Source: Leptobrachium leishanense (taxonomy: Eukaryota > Chordata > Amphibia > Anura > Megophryidae). From it: a stretch of 64,000 bases of DNA. Location of the stretch: the NCBI GenBank assembly GCA_009667805.1, contig CM019066.1, forward strand, positions 329,541,619-329,605,618, read 5' to 3'. Positions within the stretch are counted from its first letter, which is position 1. Every line of letters starts with the position of its first letter. Under the pieces are notes generated by a model, which saw only the letters and a program-made list of their open reading frames with translations, did no database searches and had not been told where the DNA came from. The position numbers were made by a program, and so were the translations under genes. Below are positions 42,051 through 53,458 of the stretch, in pieces.

Positions 42051-43032
42051 ATGCCTCTCTTTTGTTTTTAACAGTCTATTTGAATCTTTATTCGGTGGAC
42101 TTTGATCCTTTATACATGGTTACTTATTGTGCCCTTGATGGTTTTTGGTGGGGCTCTTAGCACCACTGCTTATTATTGCCTTTGGGTGTTTCTCAAACAC
42201 TAAGATAGTGTATTGTATTATTGGTTATGTAGGTGGCTTGAACCACCGAGGTATAGTGAGGTTACACCTATAATCCTACTAAGACTTCCAGCTTGTTGGG
42301 CTTTTTGGACTTCCACTCCACCAATTGGTACAGTTATAATAATTTCTCCATTTGGGTCATTTTCCACCTTCTTTTCCAATCTCTTTTTTATTTTGATATG
42401 CTTTATTACCATTAAAAATTATTGTACTACCACTCTTGTTGCACTTTGTGCAAATTGTCTTTTTCCTTGTAATTTTGGGTTATGCCCTGCTGAGTGGTTT
42501 TTTTGAGCCTTATCTCTTCTCTGTGTTGTTTCTGAAGTGTTAAGAAGGTGGCTTGAACCACCGAGGTATAGATTAGATGTTCATATTGTCTGCGGTCTCC
42601 TACCTTTATTAGATCTTTCCTGTCTCGAATCTACCTTCTAACAATACCTTATCACTTAAGCGATAGATCTTATCAGTTTATGTAGGTATCCCATTATCTC
42701 ACTGATTGGTGGTTCCCGATACACCTATTTTCCACCCCTATTTATCTGCTATTATCTAAAAATTATCAGAATGTTTGCAGAACTATATTAATTATAGGGA
42801 GTATTTATCCTTCCATTCAATTGTTATATCTCCTCTATACCAACTTTGAGTCACATTATATACATCCGCTGGTATAACAAATTTTGGAATCTATTTTTCA
42901 TTATAAGCAGGGTAGCCTACACATACATGTTTTTTATCAGACGTAATTGTTCAGTGTTGTATTGATTTAATAAAATTATTTGTCAGTTTTCTAGCCCCTC
43001 GTGGGGTTTCTTTCCTTTATACAAATTAGTCA

Positions 43033-43530
43033 GCCCATCGACAGTTAATCCCGGCCAAAGCACCTCTCCAGTAAGTGTCTTTGGGCAAGACACCTAACGG
43101 TACATACTCGCCACCCACACAATATCGGCTGTGGAGTCCAGTGGTAACATCTCTACCCTTCGACCATGGAGAAGCAAGTCAGATCCCAATCAGCACATCC
43201 CTCCAATACAACTGTGGAGAAGCAAGTCTCGACTTTACGAGAAGCGGGTTCAACCCAACCACCAGGTCGCTGATCTACAATCATGGAAAGACGACTCCGA
43301 TCCCACTCAGAAGACGCCATCAGCGAGTGTCCTTGGGCAAGACTCCTAATCATATGGATGCGCCTACCTCACAGAATACTTGTACATCCCATAGATTGTA
43401 AGTTCCCTTGGGAACAGGGACCCCCTGAATCAGGCCATTATCCATGTGTGGTATTCCAATGTATCAATACCTTGTCACCGATCAAAGCGCTACGGAATAT
43501 GTGGCGCTAAACAAAGGATATTAATTGTAA
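43033..43530 (+). repeat. SINE/LINE-tail composite
   Basis: Carries the CCTCTCCAGTAAGTGTC, GGCAAGACACCTAACGGTAC module of the 51395 SINE, a duplicated TGGAGAAGCAAGTC block and a 3' part ATTGTAAGTTCCCTTGGGAA to GCGCTACGGAATATGTGGCG typical of vertebrate SINE tails. Starts right at the PLE-2 target duplication. Confidence 0.6.
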
Positions 43531-44197
43531 TAAATCACCGTGCCAACGGAAGTGAGTGATAGGGAATTACTCAAAATATTCTTAAATATTGTAACAGTTG
43601 AATTGTTATGAAATGGATTAATTTCCCAAATCAACTCTTACAACATTTTTAAACAATACTCTAAAATATAATCCACAACCACTGACAACTTTACAAAATC
43701 TTAATCCTCTTTCCTTAGGTTCACCCATTGAACTTTATCACGAGGATGCCTTGGTCTAAGGCGACATCCTCAGAGATTTCCCTTGTTTTACAGACATTAT
43801 AAATAGTTAGAAAAGCATTTTTAAGTCCGTGTCCCGTGTAATTTAATAAATACCAATTCTCTGCTAGGAGCTGGACAATGGCTTAAACACTTTAACCTTT
43901 TTTTTGTAAATATACCCACTTCCTTTAGATTGTGAGCTATTTCGGGCAGTGATGTCTTCATCCTTTTAATTTTCCTGTGCTTTCAAATGTACGTAACAAC
44001 ATATGTAAGACCTTTTCCTTGGTCATTGTGTTGGCTGGATGTGGATTTTTTTTTATCATTTGAATAATACAATACTGCATATTTTAAATATTTGCATTGT
44101 ATTATTTACTTTATTTAAGTAAAAATATACTTATGTATATAAAAAAACGAATACACCAGCACCTGTAAAGACAATTGGAGCGCAGTTGCATACTGAC

Positions 44198-44262
44198 CTT
44201 GGGCATGGCATGACGCGTTTCAATGTCACATGGTTCCCAATTTGGATTTCATCCCATGAATC
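44198..44262 (-). CDS. mtarc1/2: MTARC exon 5
   Basis: 65 bp: 21 codons DSWDEIQIGNHVTLKRVMPC plus P, then two bases (AG) of an Arg codon before a GTCAGT donor. DSWDE and LKRVM.C are family hallmarks just ahead of the molybdenum-binding cysteine. The acceptor is odd: a pyrimidine run (CCCC then ten T) is separated from the terminal CAG by GTTAAAAAAAA, so the base run directly ahead of the splice site is A-rich. The exon carries one more residue than mammals in IGNHVTL. Too short for simple ORF calling. Confidence 0.9.
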
Positions 44263-44464
44263 CTGTTTTTTTTAACAAAAAAAAAGGGGATTAGTTTAGG
44301 ATGTATATATGAACCTTGGCATCCACCCAAGGATGTTGACGCAATCGGTATAGATGTAATACGAATTCTCAATAGACGCTCTAAATATCGGGGATAACCC
44401 GTATAGACCAAAAAGACAAAATCCTTCCCATTGGAGGGAACAATAAGAGCGTCAAAAAGTATTA

Positions 44465-45298
44465 AAACTTATTCAAAGAGAATCGAAAAAGCCACCGCAC
44501 GTTCGGTGACTTTTCGTTCTCTTCAATTCGGTGCGATCCCATTTCGGCGACCCTGCGGTGTATTCAGCAAGCACCACGGGGCCGCCGTAATGCAGGGAAA
44601 AGTCATCGGAAACCCGCCGAAAACTCACCGCAAAACCAGGGTGAACGCACACGAAACCTGCAAAAACATCTGGATTAACCCGCCGAAGACGGCGGAGAAA
44701 TCCGAGCAGGAGCAGAGCAGCCGCCGGAAAAAGCCGACACCGCAGATGAATGGAGTGAGAAAAAAAACAGTACGCTTGAATGTTTTAAAAGCGAAACGCT
44801 GTTTGCAAACAAACTACTGAGTGAAAATGTCTGAAATGTACATATAAGATCCAATGAATGATAATAAAAAGGGCTGTTACAGAAAAAAACGTTTAAAAAA
44901 AACCAGAAAAAAAATGTTTGCAAAAAAATCCCAAAAAATGCCTAAAAGATCCTAAAAAACCTAAAAATAAAGAGACTTTTTACTGCAGAATATTATAATG
45001 AACGGTTTATTAGATATTGAATTAAAACGGGAATATTGTTAACATTGAAGCCCATGGGATTCTCCTGAATAAACCTTTTGAATGAAATCACCGAATGGCA
45101 GGGCAATTCGGCAACTTTTCACTGCTGGGTTTTATTCTCTGAATAGACGAAGCAGTGCTTTTCATGGGGATTTCACTGCCCTCGAACAGGCAACGAACAG
45201 GCACCGTATGTGCAGGCAATTCGCCAACATTTGGCGAACTGCCTGCTCTCTGGATAGCCGAATGGCCAGGAAAGGTAACCGTAAGCTGAATAACCCTG
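44465..45298 (-). repeat. Long CAGGGTTATTC-group MITE, intron 4 copy a
   Basis: Reverse orientation: decayed CTTATTCAAAGAGAATCG at the left, GCTGAATAACCCTG at the right. Near 93% similar by eye to parts of the 46480 copy. Begins about 200 bp from MTARC exon 5. Confidence 0.78.
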
Positions 45299-45396
45299 TT
45301 ATTGTGAAAAAATTCAATAAAATCTATACACACCAAACATAGACCAGTGCACTAGTCATCACATGCATAATTAAAATAGCTCAAACTCTAAAATAT

Positions 45397-46075
45397 TGAA
45401 GTGGAATCAGGCTGGAAGATGGCCACCATTATAAGCCAGGCGGCCATCTTGTTCAGAATATTGGTTCACTTGAAAGTAACTAGGTAGGTTTTATCTGAAA
45501 CTAGATTGAAGCATACGTAGAAATTTAGGAATGTGTTAGATTAGCAGAAAAGCAATTAAAACCTGAGAAAGATCTAGGCTGCTCCTGGCACGAAGGGACA
45601 GAATGAGAAGTGGATACACCAAGGTCACAGAGGCCCGCAGAGAGACAAAGGGAAGCATAGAAGATAGACCAGGTGTTACCCGCAACAAATAAACACAGGC
45701 GCTAGGGAGGCGAGCACAGCCCGGACTGAATGTAGTAGCTAATCACGATCTGTCGAAACTAACATGAAGTTTGCCAATTTACGGCCAATTTAATGGAATG
45801 TCTTTGTATTAGACTAAGGGAGGTACTAACCCACGTGGGGTGGGATAGTGTCACCGGGAGGTGGGTTAATTGGGATGTACCTCATATGTATTTGGGGTAT
45901 AAGATCTCATGTCACGGTGAGTTCGATGCTCACTCTTTGCGATTCAATCCTGTGTGAGCACTTGTGTGACGACACAAATAAAGTTTGCCTTTCCTGAAGA
46001 GACTCGTGTTCAGACAATCCTTGCTCGTGTCCGGTCCGGCCTCGTCCCGAGTGAACCTAGCAGATTCCGGTTACA
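45397..46075 (+). mobile_element. Solo long terminal repeat of an endogenous retrovirus-like element
   Basis: 679 bp starting TGAAGTGG and ending GGTTACA, with a 4-bp ATAT duplication (45393-45396, 46076-46079). GGGGTATAAGATCTC gives a TATA box at 45898 and AATAAA lies at 45977-45982, so U3, R and U5 can be placed in order. No internal retroviral genes are present; a solo LTR left by recombination is the likeliest reading. Confidence 0.72.
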
Positions 46076-46261
46076 ATATAGCGTAAGGGATAAGGGATGT
46101 CACATGTGATATCTGTACAGATAAAGAGCCACCAATGTGTTCATCAGTATCAGGGCTTTGTGACCTGCTGAGCTTTCTTCTGGAAAGGCAGGCGTATTCT
46201 CAACATTGAGACCTGGACAGTTACGCCAGGGAAAGCAGGGGGTACTTACACATTAATATTA

Positions 46262-46450
46262 TCATCATTTATATAGGACCAATAGTTTAAGCAGCACCTC
46301 ACAATAACCAATGGGGATAGAGAGAAAATTACAAGTAAACATGAGATGCAGGGGGCCCTACCCAGAGAAGCTTACAATCTAGAGGAAAAACATGTGATTC
46401 CCATACCAGGAGTCAAACCCAGGCCGCCTGGGAAACCAGGAATTGCAACC
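46262..46450 (-). repeat. SINE-like repeat
   Basis: CATTTATATAGGACCAATAG, AGCAGCACCTCACAATAACC and GAAGCTTACAATCTAGAGG; B-box-like GGAGTCAAACCCAGG on the + strand reads as a tRNA-derived head in reverse. Confidence 0.6.
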
Positions 46451-46479
46451 ACTTGACATTGAGAACTGTATTACACTAT

Positions 46480-47374
46480 CAGGGTAATTCAAATAGCTCT
46501 GAATTGTGGCTGAAAGGTAACCGAACAGTGAAATTCAGCGTAAGCTTACCTTTCCTGGCCATTCAGCTATTCAGAGAGCAGGCAGTTCGCCAAATGTTGG
46601 CGAATTGCCTGCACATACAGTGCCTGTTCGGTGCCTGTTAAAGGGCAGTGAAATCCCCATAGAGAAGCAATGCTTCGTCTATTCAGAGAACAAAAACCAG
46701 CAGGGAAAAGTTGCCGAATTTCCCTGCCATTCGGTGGTTTCATTCGACAGGTTTATTCAGGAGAATCCCATGGGCTTCAATGTTAAAAATATTCCCGTTT
46801 TAATTAAATATCTAATAAACCATTGATTATAATATTCTGCAGTAAAAAGTCTCTTTATTTTTAGATTTTTTTAGGATCCTTAAGGCATTTTTTGGGATTT
46901 TTTTGCAAACATTTTTTTTCGGGTTTTTTTAAAATCGTTTTTTATTTTTTCTGTAACAGCCCTTTTTATTATCATTCATTGGACCTTATATGTAAATTTC
47001 AGACATTTTCGTTCTGTAGTTTCTTTGCAAACAGCGTTTCACTTTTCAAACATACAAGCATACTGGTTTTTTTTTCATTCCATTCGTCTGCGGTGTCGGG
47101 TTTTTCCGGCGGCTGCTCTGCGCTGTGATCAGCTCCTGCTCGGGTTTCTCCGGTGTGTTCGGCGGGGTTAATCCTGATGTTTTTGGGGGTTTCGGTGTGC
47201 GTTCACTCTGGTTTTGCGGTAAGTTTGCGGTAGCTTTTCCCTGTATTACGGCGGCCCTGTGGTGCTTGCTGAATACACCGCAGGGTTGCCGAAATGAAAT
47301 CGCCAACTCGCACCGAATTGAAGAGAACGAAAAGTCACCGAACCTGACTTTACGATTCTCTTTGAATAACCCTG
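46480..47374 (+). repeat. Long CAGGGTTATTC-group MITE, intron 4 copy b, with TSD
   Basis: 895 bp from CAGGGTAATTCAAATAGC to CTCTTTGAATAACCCTG with a 3-bp duplication TAT on each side (46477-46479, 47375-47377), matching the TSD length seen for the short palindromic members. Confidence 0.82.
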
Positions 47375-47476
47375 TATAAAATAGTTTATATCAAGAACAG
47401 TACCCTCCAATTTAAAGAGATGGTCCAGCTTCCTAAAATGACTTTAGCAGTGAGAACAAGCTCAGAGGCCCTATCA

Positions 47477-48250
47477 TCTAATATATAAAAGTGAACGTTT
47501 GTTTGTATGTTTGGATTAGGCGAACTATCAGGCAAAGGATTAAATGACCGTTAAATCCACAAAATAAACGGCAGAAAATAAACAGTTTAAAAAAAAATGC
47601 AGCACGAAAAACTATTGAAGAATTTCAACACAAAGCAAAAAAATAAAAACGTCAACACACACCACACGTCAACATGACATCCGAAGTGTAAATAAGAGGG
47701 AAGACTCAGAACAGTACGAGAAAGATAGACCACGGAGCAGCATGAGAGCCGACTACAAGAAGTGAGGGAAAGAGCAAAAAAAATCACAGACAGCAGAAAG
47801 AAAACCCCACTAAAGAAAAACAAAGAGCCAAAAAATTAAGGGCAGCAGAGAACACTGAGCAACATGAGACCCGGCTTCAAAAACAAAGAGAAAGATCCAG
47901 TATTACAATTTGTTACTAGATGGTTTTAACTATGATAGATGAAGTATGATCAACATCTGTATGTATTGCATATTGTATGTATTGCATATTGTATGTATTG
48001 GAGAAATGAACAAAATATGTAATTCCTGACAAGCCAAATTATTTTAAGTGATTGTCCATGACTCAGCTGTAGGAGTGAAAAAAAATTACAAATTAAATTG
48101 AATAATATAAAAAATTATAATGAATTTTTCACGTTTTATGTATCCTTTCTAAAAAAATTAAAGGTACTTTAAAGTATTTCTTGAAATAAGCGCAATAAAA
48201 AAACCTAATGAAAAAATAAAAGCCCAGGCAACGCCGGGTAGATTAGCTAG
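47477..48250 (+). mobile_element. Helitron relic
   Basis: Begins TCTAATATATAAAAGTGAAC after an A and ends with the hairpin GCCCAGGCAACGCCGGG followed by TAGATTAGCTAG. TC at the 5' end, a GC hairpin and CTAG at the 3' end are the Helitron signatures; the base after CTAG is C rather than the expected T. The interior carries a decayed charged coding stretch (RRAAE/EQHE-like repeats in broken frames), probably the start of a Helitron replicase-helicase. Non-functional. Confidence 0.78.
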
Positions 48251-48289
48251 CGGTTACTAAAAGCAAATTTCACTTCACTGCAGTATTAA

Positions 48290-48968
48290 AGAGCCACTAC
48301 CACCAAAAAATGAAATGTCCTTATTGTGTTTATTTTACGTGGCAGATATTTTACATGTGATTCGTTTTTCTCTGGTATATTTAGAAAAGAACATATCGTA
48401 CAGTACTTGTGTCACTGGTTGCATTCATTGTGTGATATTTTGTATTGTAAACTGCACCCCCTCAGTATCTTTACATCACTTGCTCCTCACTGTGTGGCAC
48501 TGCGAATAGAATGAAGTCTATGGGTCCATCACTGACTCAAATCAATTCATTGTATTGTGTGGGATGTATTCATAGGACATCACCAGGGGGTAGATTTGAA
48601 GTGTTTTAAGCTCCCTGTGTTATCTCATTCAGCTACCATCTCTTATTTCAGTTAGCCTTGAGAAAAATAGACCTCCTGCAGCCTTATGTAAACATTCCCT
48701 CTTCCACCTCATTAACTGTTAAATGCTGTAGAACAAATAAACAAGAGCAGTAACAAAAAGCTTTTCCACAGATTTTGTTAAATGTTGCATCATGGGAAAA
48801 TTCCACGAAACAGGAGATAAAAAAACGAATTTTCTTTTCCCTTTACCTTTTTTACATGCAATTACTTCAAACAAAGAAAAAAAAGCACACAGCATGTGTT
48901 TTATAAAGTAGTTTTGTTCGTAATGCACAAGTAATCTAGTTGCAGTTTCTCTAAGTGGTCGTGTCCCT
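48290..48968 (+). repeat. TTAA MITE, intron 4 copy 1
   Basis: 679 bp; ends AGAGCCACTACCACCAA and GTGTCCCT, TTAA on both sides (48286-48289, 48969-48972). T2/Kolobok-like. Partner copy at 53459-54199 is inverted. Confidence 0.82.
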
Positions 48969-49114
48969 TTAACGGATCCACAACGCACTAATTAGGACAT
49001 TACTGACGTGACAACAATCACAACACTTGAAAAGAAAGTGCAGACTCTCGAAGCTGAAAGAGAGGATTTCCTGGCTAAAGAACTGCAACTTGAACCCTGT
49101 CCCAGTGAATTGCT

Positions 49115-49145
49115 TTGTATATATATATATATATATATATATGCG
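49115..49145. repeat. (AT)n microsatellite
   Basis: TATATATATA run, about 14 units. Shorter runs at 3841, 7681 and 13160. Confidence 0.85.
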
Positions 49146-49272
49146 TGTATATATTTATTTTTTTGCATACACACAGAGCAAAGGAGCTACACTAGACCTG
49201 AACATGCATTTTTCATTAGGGTGCTGTTGAAACAACATGCCAAATTATTATTATTATTATCATCATCATTAA

Positions 49273-49698
49273 GGCTAGGGTCAGACGAACGCATTTTTCA
49301 CGTTGTCCGTGAAAAAGTGCGTTCGAACGAATGGACGTATTTTTTCACGGAATACGCGATAGCGGTCATACGATGCGCAGTTTCATCCGTGATTTTGTAC
49401 GGATCATCAATAAAACACTTTTTGGGTCTGGACGTTATGTTGGCCGGACATTAGCAGCGTCTGACGTCTCCTAATCACGCACACACGCCGCTAGCGGACG
49501 CAGCGCACTCTGTACGTCAGTACTAGTGGTTTCACGTTCTCGAAAAAATGCGTTTGTTTGCCACTTGCGTTGCGCGGCCGGACTTTTGTGCGACCGTACT
49601 TCGTATATTGGCCGTCATTGCCCGGCATCTGCTGCTAGCACGGCCGTGATTAAGTGCGGCTGCACGCGCGTTCGCACTGCCTCAGTCTGACCCTAGCC
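49273..49698 (+). repeat. Harbinger MITE 2
   Basis: 426 bp with ends GGCTAGGGTCAGACGAACGC and AGTCTGACCCTAGCC; flanks TAA and TTA. Its right part (GACGTCTCCTAATCACGCAC onward) is nearly the same as the right end of the full Harbinger (61895-62123), so it is an internal-deletion derivative. Confidence 0.85.
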
Positions 49699-49815
49699 TT
49701 ATATAGCGCCAACAGTTTCCGCAGCGCTTTACAATAACCAAAGGGCACGAGATAAACAGACTAATAACGAAAACAAGAGGTGTAGATGGCCCTGCTCATA
49801 GGAGCTTACAATCTA
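49699..49815 (-). repeat. SINE-like fragment
   Basis: TATATAGCGCCAACAGTTTC, GCAGCGCTTTACAATAACC and AGGAGCTTACAATCTAGTG; same family as 46262-46450. Confidence 0.6.
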
Positions 49816-50149
49816 GTGAAATGCACAGGATTCAAAATATGTCAATATATTTTACACACTCTGACCACCTTAGCTTATTTGGATGATTAGGATGAGAGGG
49901 GTATGTCCTCTCCTCACACCTCCCTGTCCACATTCCATTTGGCTGCGACAAAGCAGTGGGGCTTCCTCTGCCTACACTGCTGCCAATCAGCAGCTGGGTT
50001 TAAATCCCCTGGCATTTGGGACCTTTGGGAACTACTGAGGTCAGCATGATCCTTTGTGCTGCCGTCACTGCATCTACACTGTTGCTCCATTGAAGGGCTG
50101 GTGCTGAGAGTGGAAGAGAAATAATACATAATGAATATCACTCAGGCTG

Positions 50150-50465
50150 GGTTCACAACTCATCGTTTCAAACGTGCGCAATACGTGCGTTTTTTATGTG
50201 CGCATCGCGCATACGAAAAAACGCACGAACGCGCATAGCAGTGCGTTCGCAGCTATGTCTATGGCCGTGAACGCGCTGCTATACGCCCCAAAAAAGCTTT
50301 CGTACTTCTTTGGGCTTCAGACGTTTTACAGCGCTTTCCTGCACGCTGTAAAACGTCCAGGTGTGTACCAGCCCCATAGGAAATCATGGGATTTCACAGG
50401 GTTGAGCGTTTTACAGCACGCAGGAAAGCGCTGTAAAACGCTGAGGTGTGAACGGGGCCTTACTC
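50150..50465. repeat. MITE with AGGCTGGGTTCACA ends
   Basis: AGGCTGGGTTCACAACTC at the left, GTGTGAACGGGGCCT at the right; interior palindromic around TTTTACAGCGC and GCGCTGTAAAA. Target duplication unclear. Confidence 0.65.
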
Positions 50466-50972
50466 CCGCTGCACTGTAGGAAGGCTCCTCTCTTTCCTGG
50501 ATGTGGGTAATGATTCAGGCTCATTCAAACAGCCGTGCTTTGTGTATAGGCTAAAGAAACACCTGATACAGGATGAACCTCAAAGTGATGCATTGAGCAA
50601 CCCCATAAAGCATGAAACTAGGGGTTCATTAAAACAGAAAAGAACCCACAACAAATAGATCTTCCTCTATTTCAATTAATTTTAATTTATCTGTTTCTAT
50701 TTAGCCTGGACCTGCTGCAAGCTCCAGGAAGGATCCCATCACTAGTAAGTTAGTTGATCCCATAAGGTCAGTCATTAGGTGATTAGTGTAGGACCTGTCA
50801 GCGATGGGATACATTGATGTTATGACAGGCCTAAGCAAGATATGGACGTATGTAAAACGGAATTGTTAAAAAACATTTAAAATCTTTAAATTCTTTGTGT
50901 GATCTTTAAGGTGGTGTGATGTGTGTAATGCAGTGCTCTGCTATCGGTGCGTTGCAGCTACTCCATATCCTA

Positions 50973-51143
50973 CAGCTCTATTCAAAGAAAGGTGAAACTC
51001 AGGAGAAGTGAAAATTCTAGGTCAAAATAGCCAAACCAGAAAAATTCTCCCATTTATCTCACTTTCCAAATCGGCTATTTGGTCTAGATTGATCTCTTCT
51101 ACTTCCAATTCTACTGGTTTTCACCTTTCTCTGAATAACCCTG
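50973..51143. repeat. Short palindromic CAGGGTTATTC MITE 5
   Basis: 171 bp, left end decayed to CAGCTCTATTC, right end CTGAATAACCCTG; CTA duplicated (50970-50972, 51144-51146). Confidence 0.82.
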
Positions 51144-51149
51144 CTACCC

Positions 51150-51215
51150 AGGACATACTTGAAAATGATAGAAATCTCAATGTATCCTTCCTGGTAAAAT
51201 ACTTTAGAAATAAAT
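51150..51215 (+). repeat. SINE 3' tail fragment
   Basis: ACCCAGGACATACTTGAAAA to CCTTCCTGGTAAAATAC; head missing. Other tail-only copies are at 18427-18475, 27390-27450, 53524-53602 and 62176-62240. Confidence 0.7.
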
Positions 51216-51394
51216 AGTGTGCAGTCAGACATTCCCAAATCAAAATGTATCTCTCATCTTGATCAGTTCCCACGCTTATTTCTTTTTAGGACTTGGCCCC
51301 TTGTTGCATAACTTTGCTGAACCACTCGGAACATGTTGGCGCGATACAAATAAACGTGCAATAATAATAATAGTAACACTTCTTGATCATTGTA

Positions 51395-51600
51395 CCGGCT
51401 GGGTGGAGTAGAGGTAATGTCACCGCTCTGCATGGAGAGAGCCTGTGGAGTCATGGGCTTGATCCCAGCGAGCAACCTCTCCAGTAAGTGTCCTTGGCAA
51501 GACACCTAACGGTACACACTCACCACCCAGGACATACTTGAAAACAAGAGAAATCTCAATGTATCCTTCCTGGTAAAATCCTTTCTCAAAAAAAAATAGA
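51395..51600 (+). repeat. tRNA-type SINE
   Basis: Head GGCTGGGTGGAGTAGAGGT (A-box-like) and GGGCTTGATCCCAGC (B-box-like), then CCTCTCCAGTAAGTGTCCTT, CAAGACACCTAACGGTACAC and the tail ACCCAGGACATACTTGAAAA to TCCTTCCTGGTAAAATCC and poly-A. Confidence 0.75.
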
Positions 51601-52429
51601 AAAATTATCACATGTAGCAAAAGAACTTGGAAACAAATCAGTTCCTTCAGGTCACCACTAGATGGCAGTAACAGGACGCAAAGCTGAAAAAAACACACTA
51701 ATAAAATATGCTGTTTTTTACTGCTTTAAACAAGTGTATATTTTTCTGGGTGAGGCTAGTTATTCAACCGTGATTGACTGGTTATCGCAAAAATCGCACT
51801 GTGTCACAGTTTTCTTACACTGCTGTTTTTTATCTTGAAGTAACCTGAAGCCGTATTCTGGCTTTTTAAGATAGGGAGCTGCGCAAACATACAATTATGA
51901 TGAGCTCTTATGTCGATGCAACTCCCCACTCATTTCAGGCGCTATAATATTTATTATCGCAATATAAAAATGATAGTAATATAATTCCTATGGTTGCCCT
52001 AACAGTAAAGGTTTGGGTTTAATCCCCTTTTCTTTTAAACTCTCTTCTATACTTCTCCCATACCCTCTGTCACCCCTTCCTCTTTCTCCCATTCCCTATT
52101 CCTTTTTTATTTCTTTCATTTGTCTTTTCCCCCTTTTGCCTCATTAACAATGGTTGATCAGAGTCACTTTTAGAAAGTTCTTTCTCCACTTGACTCTCTG
52201 GATCATTCATTAGACAGGTCAAGGCTGCCTCCCTGGGCATGCGGCTCTGCCCAGCCATGGCATCATGTCTCCAGGGGTGGAGTGACTGGTAAGGAGAAAG
52301 TGTGAAGCCCCAGACCAGGTTGGGGATCCTCCAGTCTGCTGTTACATAATGCATCATGTGGGCTACCTATGTGCATTGTGCCGAAAGAGAGAAGCTTTAA
52401 TATCAGGCTCTCACGCACTGCAACCCACC

Positions 52430-53030
52430 GTAGGGAGAGGTATTAGCAGTAGGAAAAGGGAAGTGCTCATGCCACTGTACAGAGCACTGGTGAGACCTCA
52501 CTTGGAGTACTGTGTGCAGTACTGGAGACCGTATCTCCAGAAGGATATAGACATCTTAGAGAGAGTTCAGAGAAGGGCTACTAAAATGGTGTACGGCTTG
52601 AAGGAGAAAAGTTACCAGGAAAGGCTTAATGATCTTAACATGTACAGCTTGGAAAAAAGACGAGACAGAGGAGATATGATAGAAACATTTAAATACGTAA
52701 AGGGAATCCACAAGGTAGAGGAAGGGAGTATATTTAAACGGAAACAAAGTAGCAAAACAAGAGGACATAGTCTTAGATTAGAGGGGCAAAGGTTTAAAAG
52801 TAACATCAGGAAGCATTATTTTACTGAGAGGGTGGTGGATACATGGAACAGTCTTCCAGTAGAAGTGGTAGAGGCCAAAACAGTAATTGAATTTAAGCAC
52901 GCATGGGATAGGCATAAGGCTATCCTAAACAAAAGATAAATCCAGGTAAAGTATCCATGTAATTGGGCAGACTAGATGGGCCGAAAGGTTCTTATCTGCC
53001 GACATTTTTCTATGTTTCTATGTTTCTATA
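52430..53030 (+). mobile_element. CR1/L2-like LINE 3' end, uninterrupted copy
   Basis: 5'-truncated LINE. The protein C-terminus is open from about 52440 to the stop at 52939: [20 protein letters not shown], then ILERVQRRATKMVYGLKEKS, the family's post-polymerase signature, ending AILNKR. A 90-bp 3' UTR closes with repeated ATGTTTCT. Where element B inserted in the other copy, this one has a single CATCTTAG, the empty-site form. Confidence 0.8.
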
Positions 53031-53458
53031 TATTTATTTGCTCCATTGATTTGCATCTACATCCTGGAAGATGAGGCCTACAGAAGTGGATTCTATAGTT
53101 TAAGAAACATCTGGTAAGTGTAACGCTCTCCAGGGCTGGATTTACAATTAGGCAAAGTAGGTTTGTGCCTACAGTCACCCACTAAAGAGTGGTGCTTTTC
53201 TCTGTAAATGTTTTAAAACAAATGTAAACAAGAAATTGTAAAAAAAAAAAAAAAATAAGTTAAGATTTTTTTTTAGATTTTTTTTCTACAGCGCAAGGCT
53301 CTCCCCTGTAAAAAGTAAGAAAAAAAAAAACAACACACAAACTTAAAAAGACAAATAAATTTATACAATTACATGGAGGGGAGGGGGGATTGGGGCTGAT
53401 TTATGTGTCTATAGGTTCTTGAGACGTAAATCTCCCACTGACTTTCTCCTACTATTAA

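Larger units (their letters stand above)
38006..43020. mobile_element. Fold-back Penelope-like element (PLE-2)
   Basis: A 5.0-kb insertion with a perfect 12-bp TSD ACAAATTAGTCA at 37994-38005 and 43021-43032. Structure from the left: 108-bp tail, outer arm (38114-38449), unique DNA, inner arm (39113-39778), 3' region and coding part read on minus (40479-41788), inverted inner arm (41797-42462), 190 bp unique, inverted outer arm ending flush with the TSD (42687-43020). The right side lacks 471 bp (38450-38920) present at the left; a 27-bp match beyond the gap (38921-38947 with 42657-42683) shows the arm once continued. Confidence 0.88.

Noticed and set aside
28671..43020. Reverse transcriptases read as a bacterial retron or other RT-based defence system
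   Set aside because: Polymerase motifs, linked GIY-YIG nuclease, target duplications and intronic setting identify eukaryotic Penelope-like elements.
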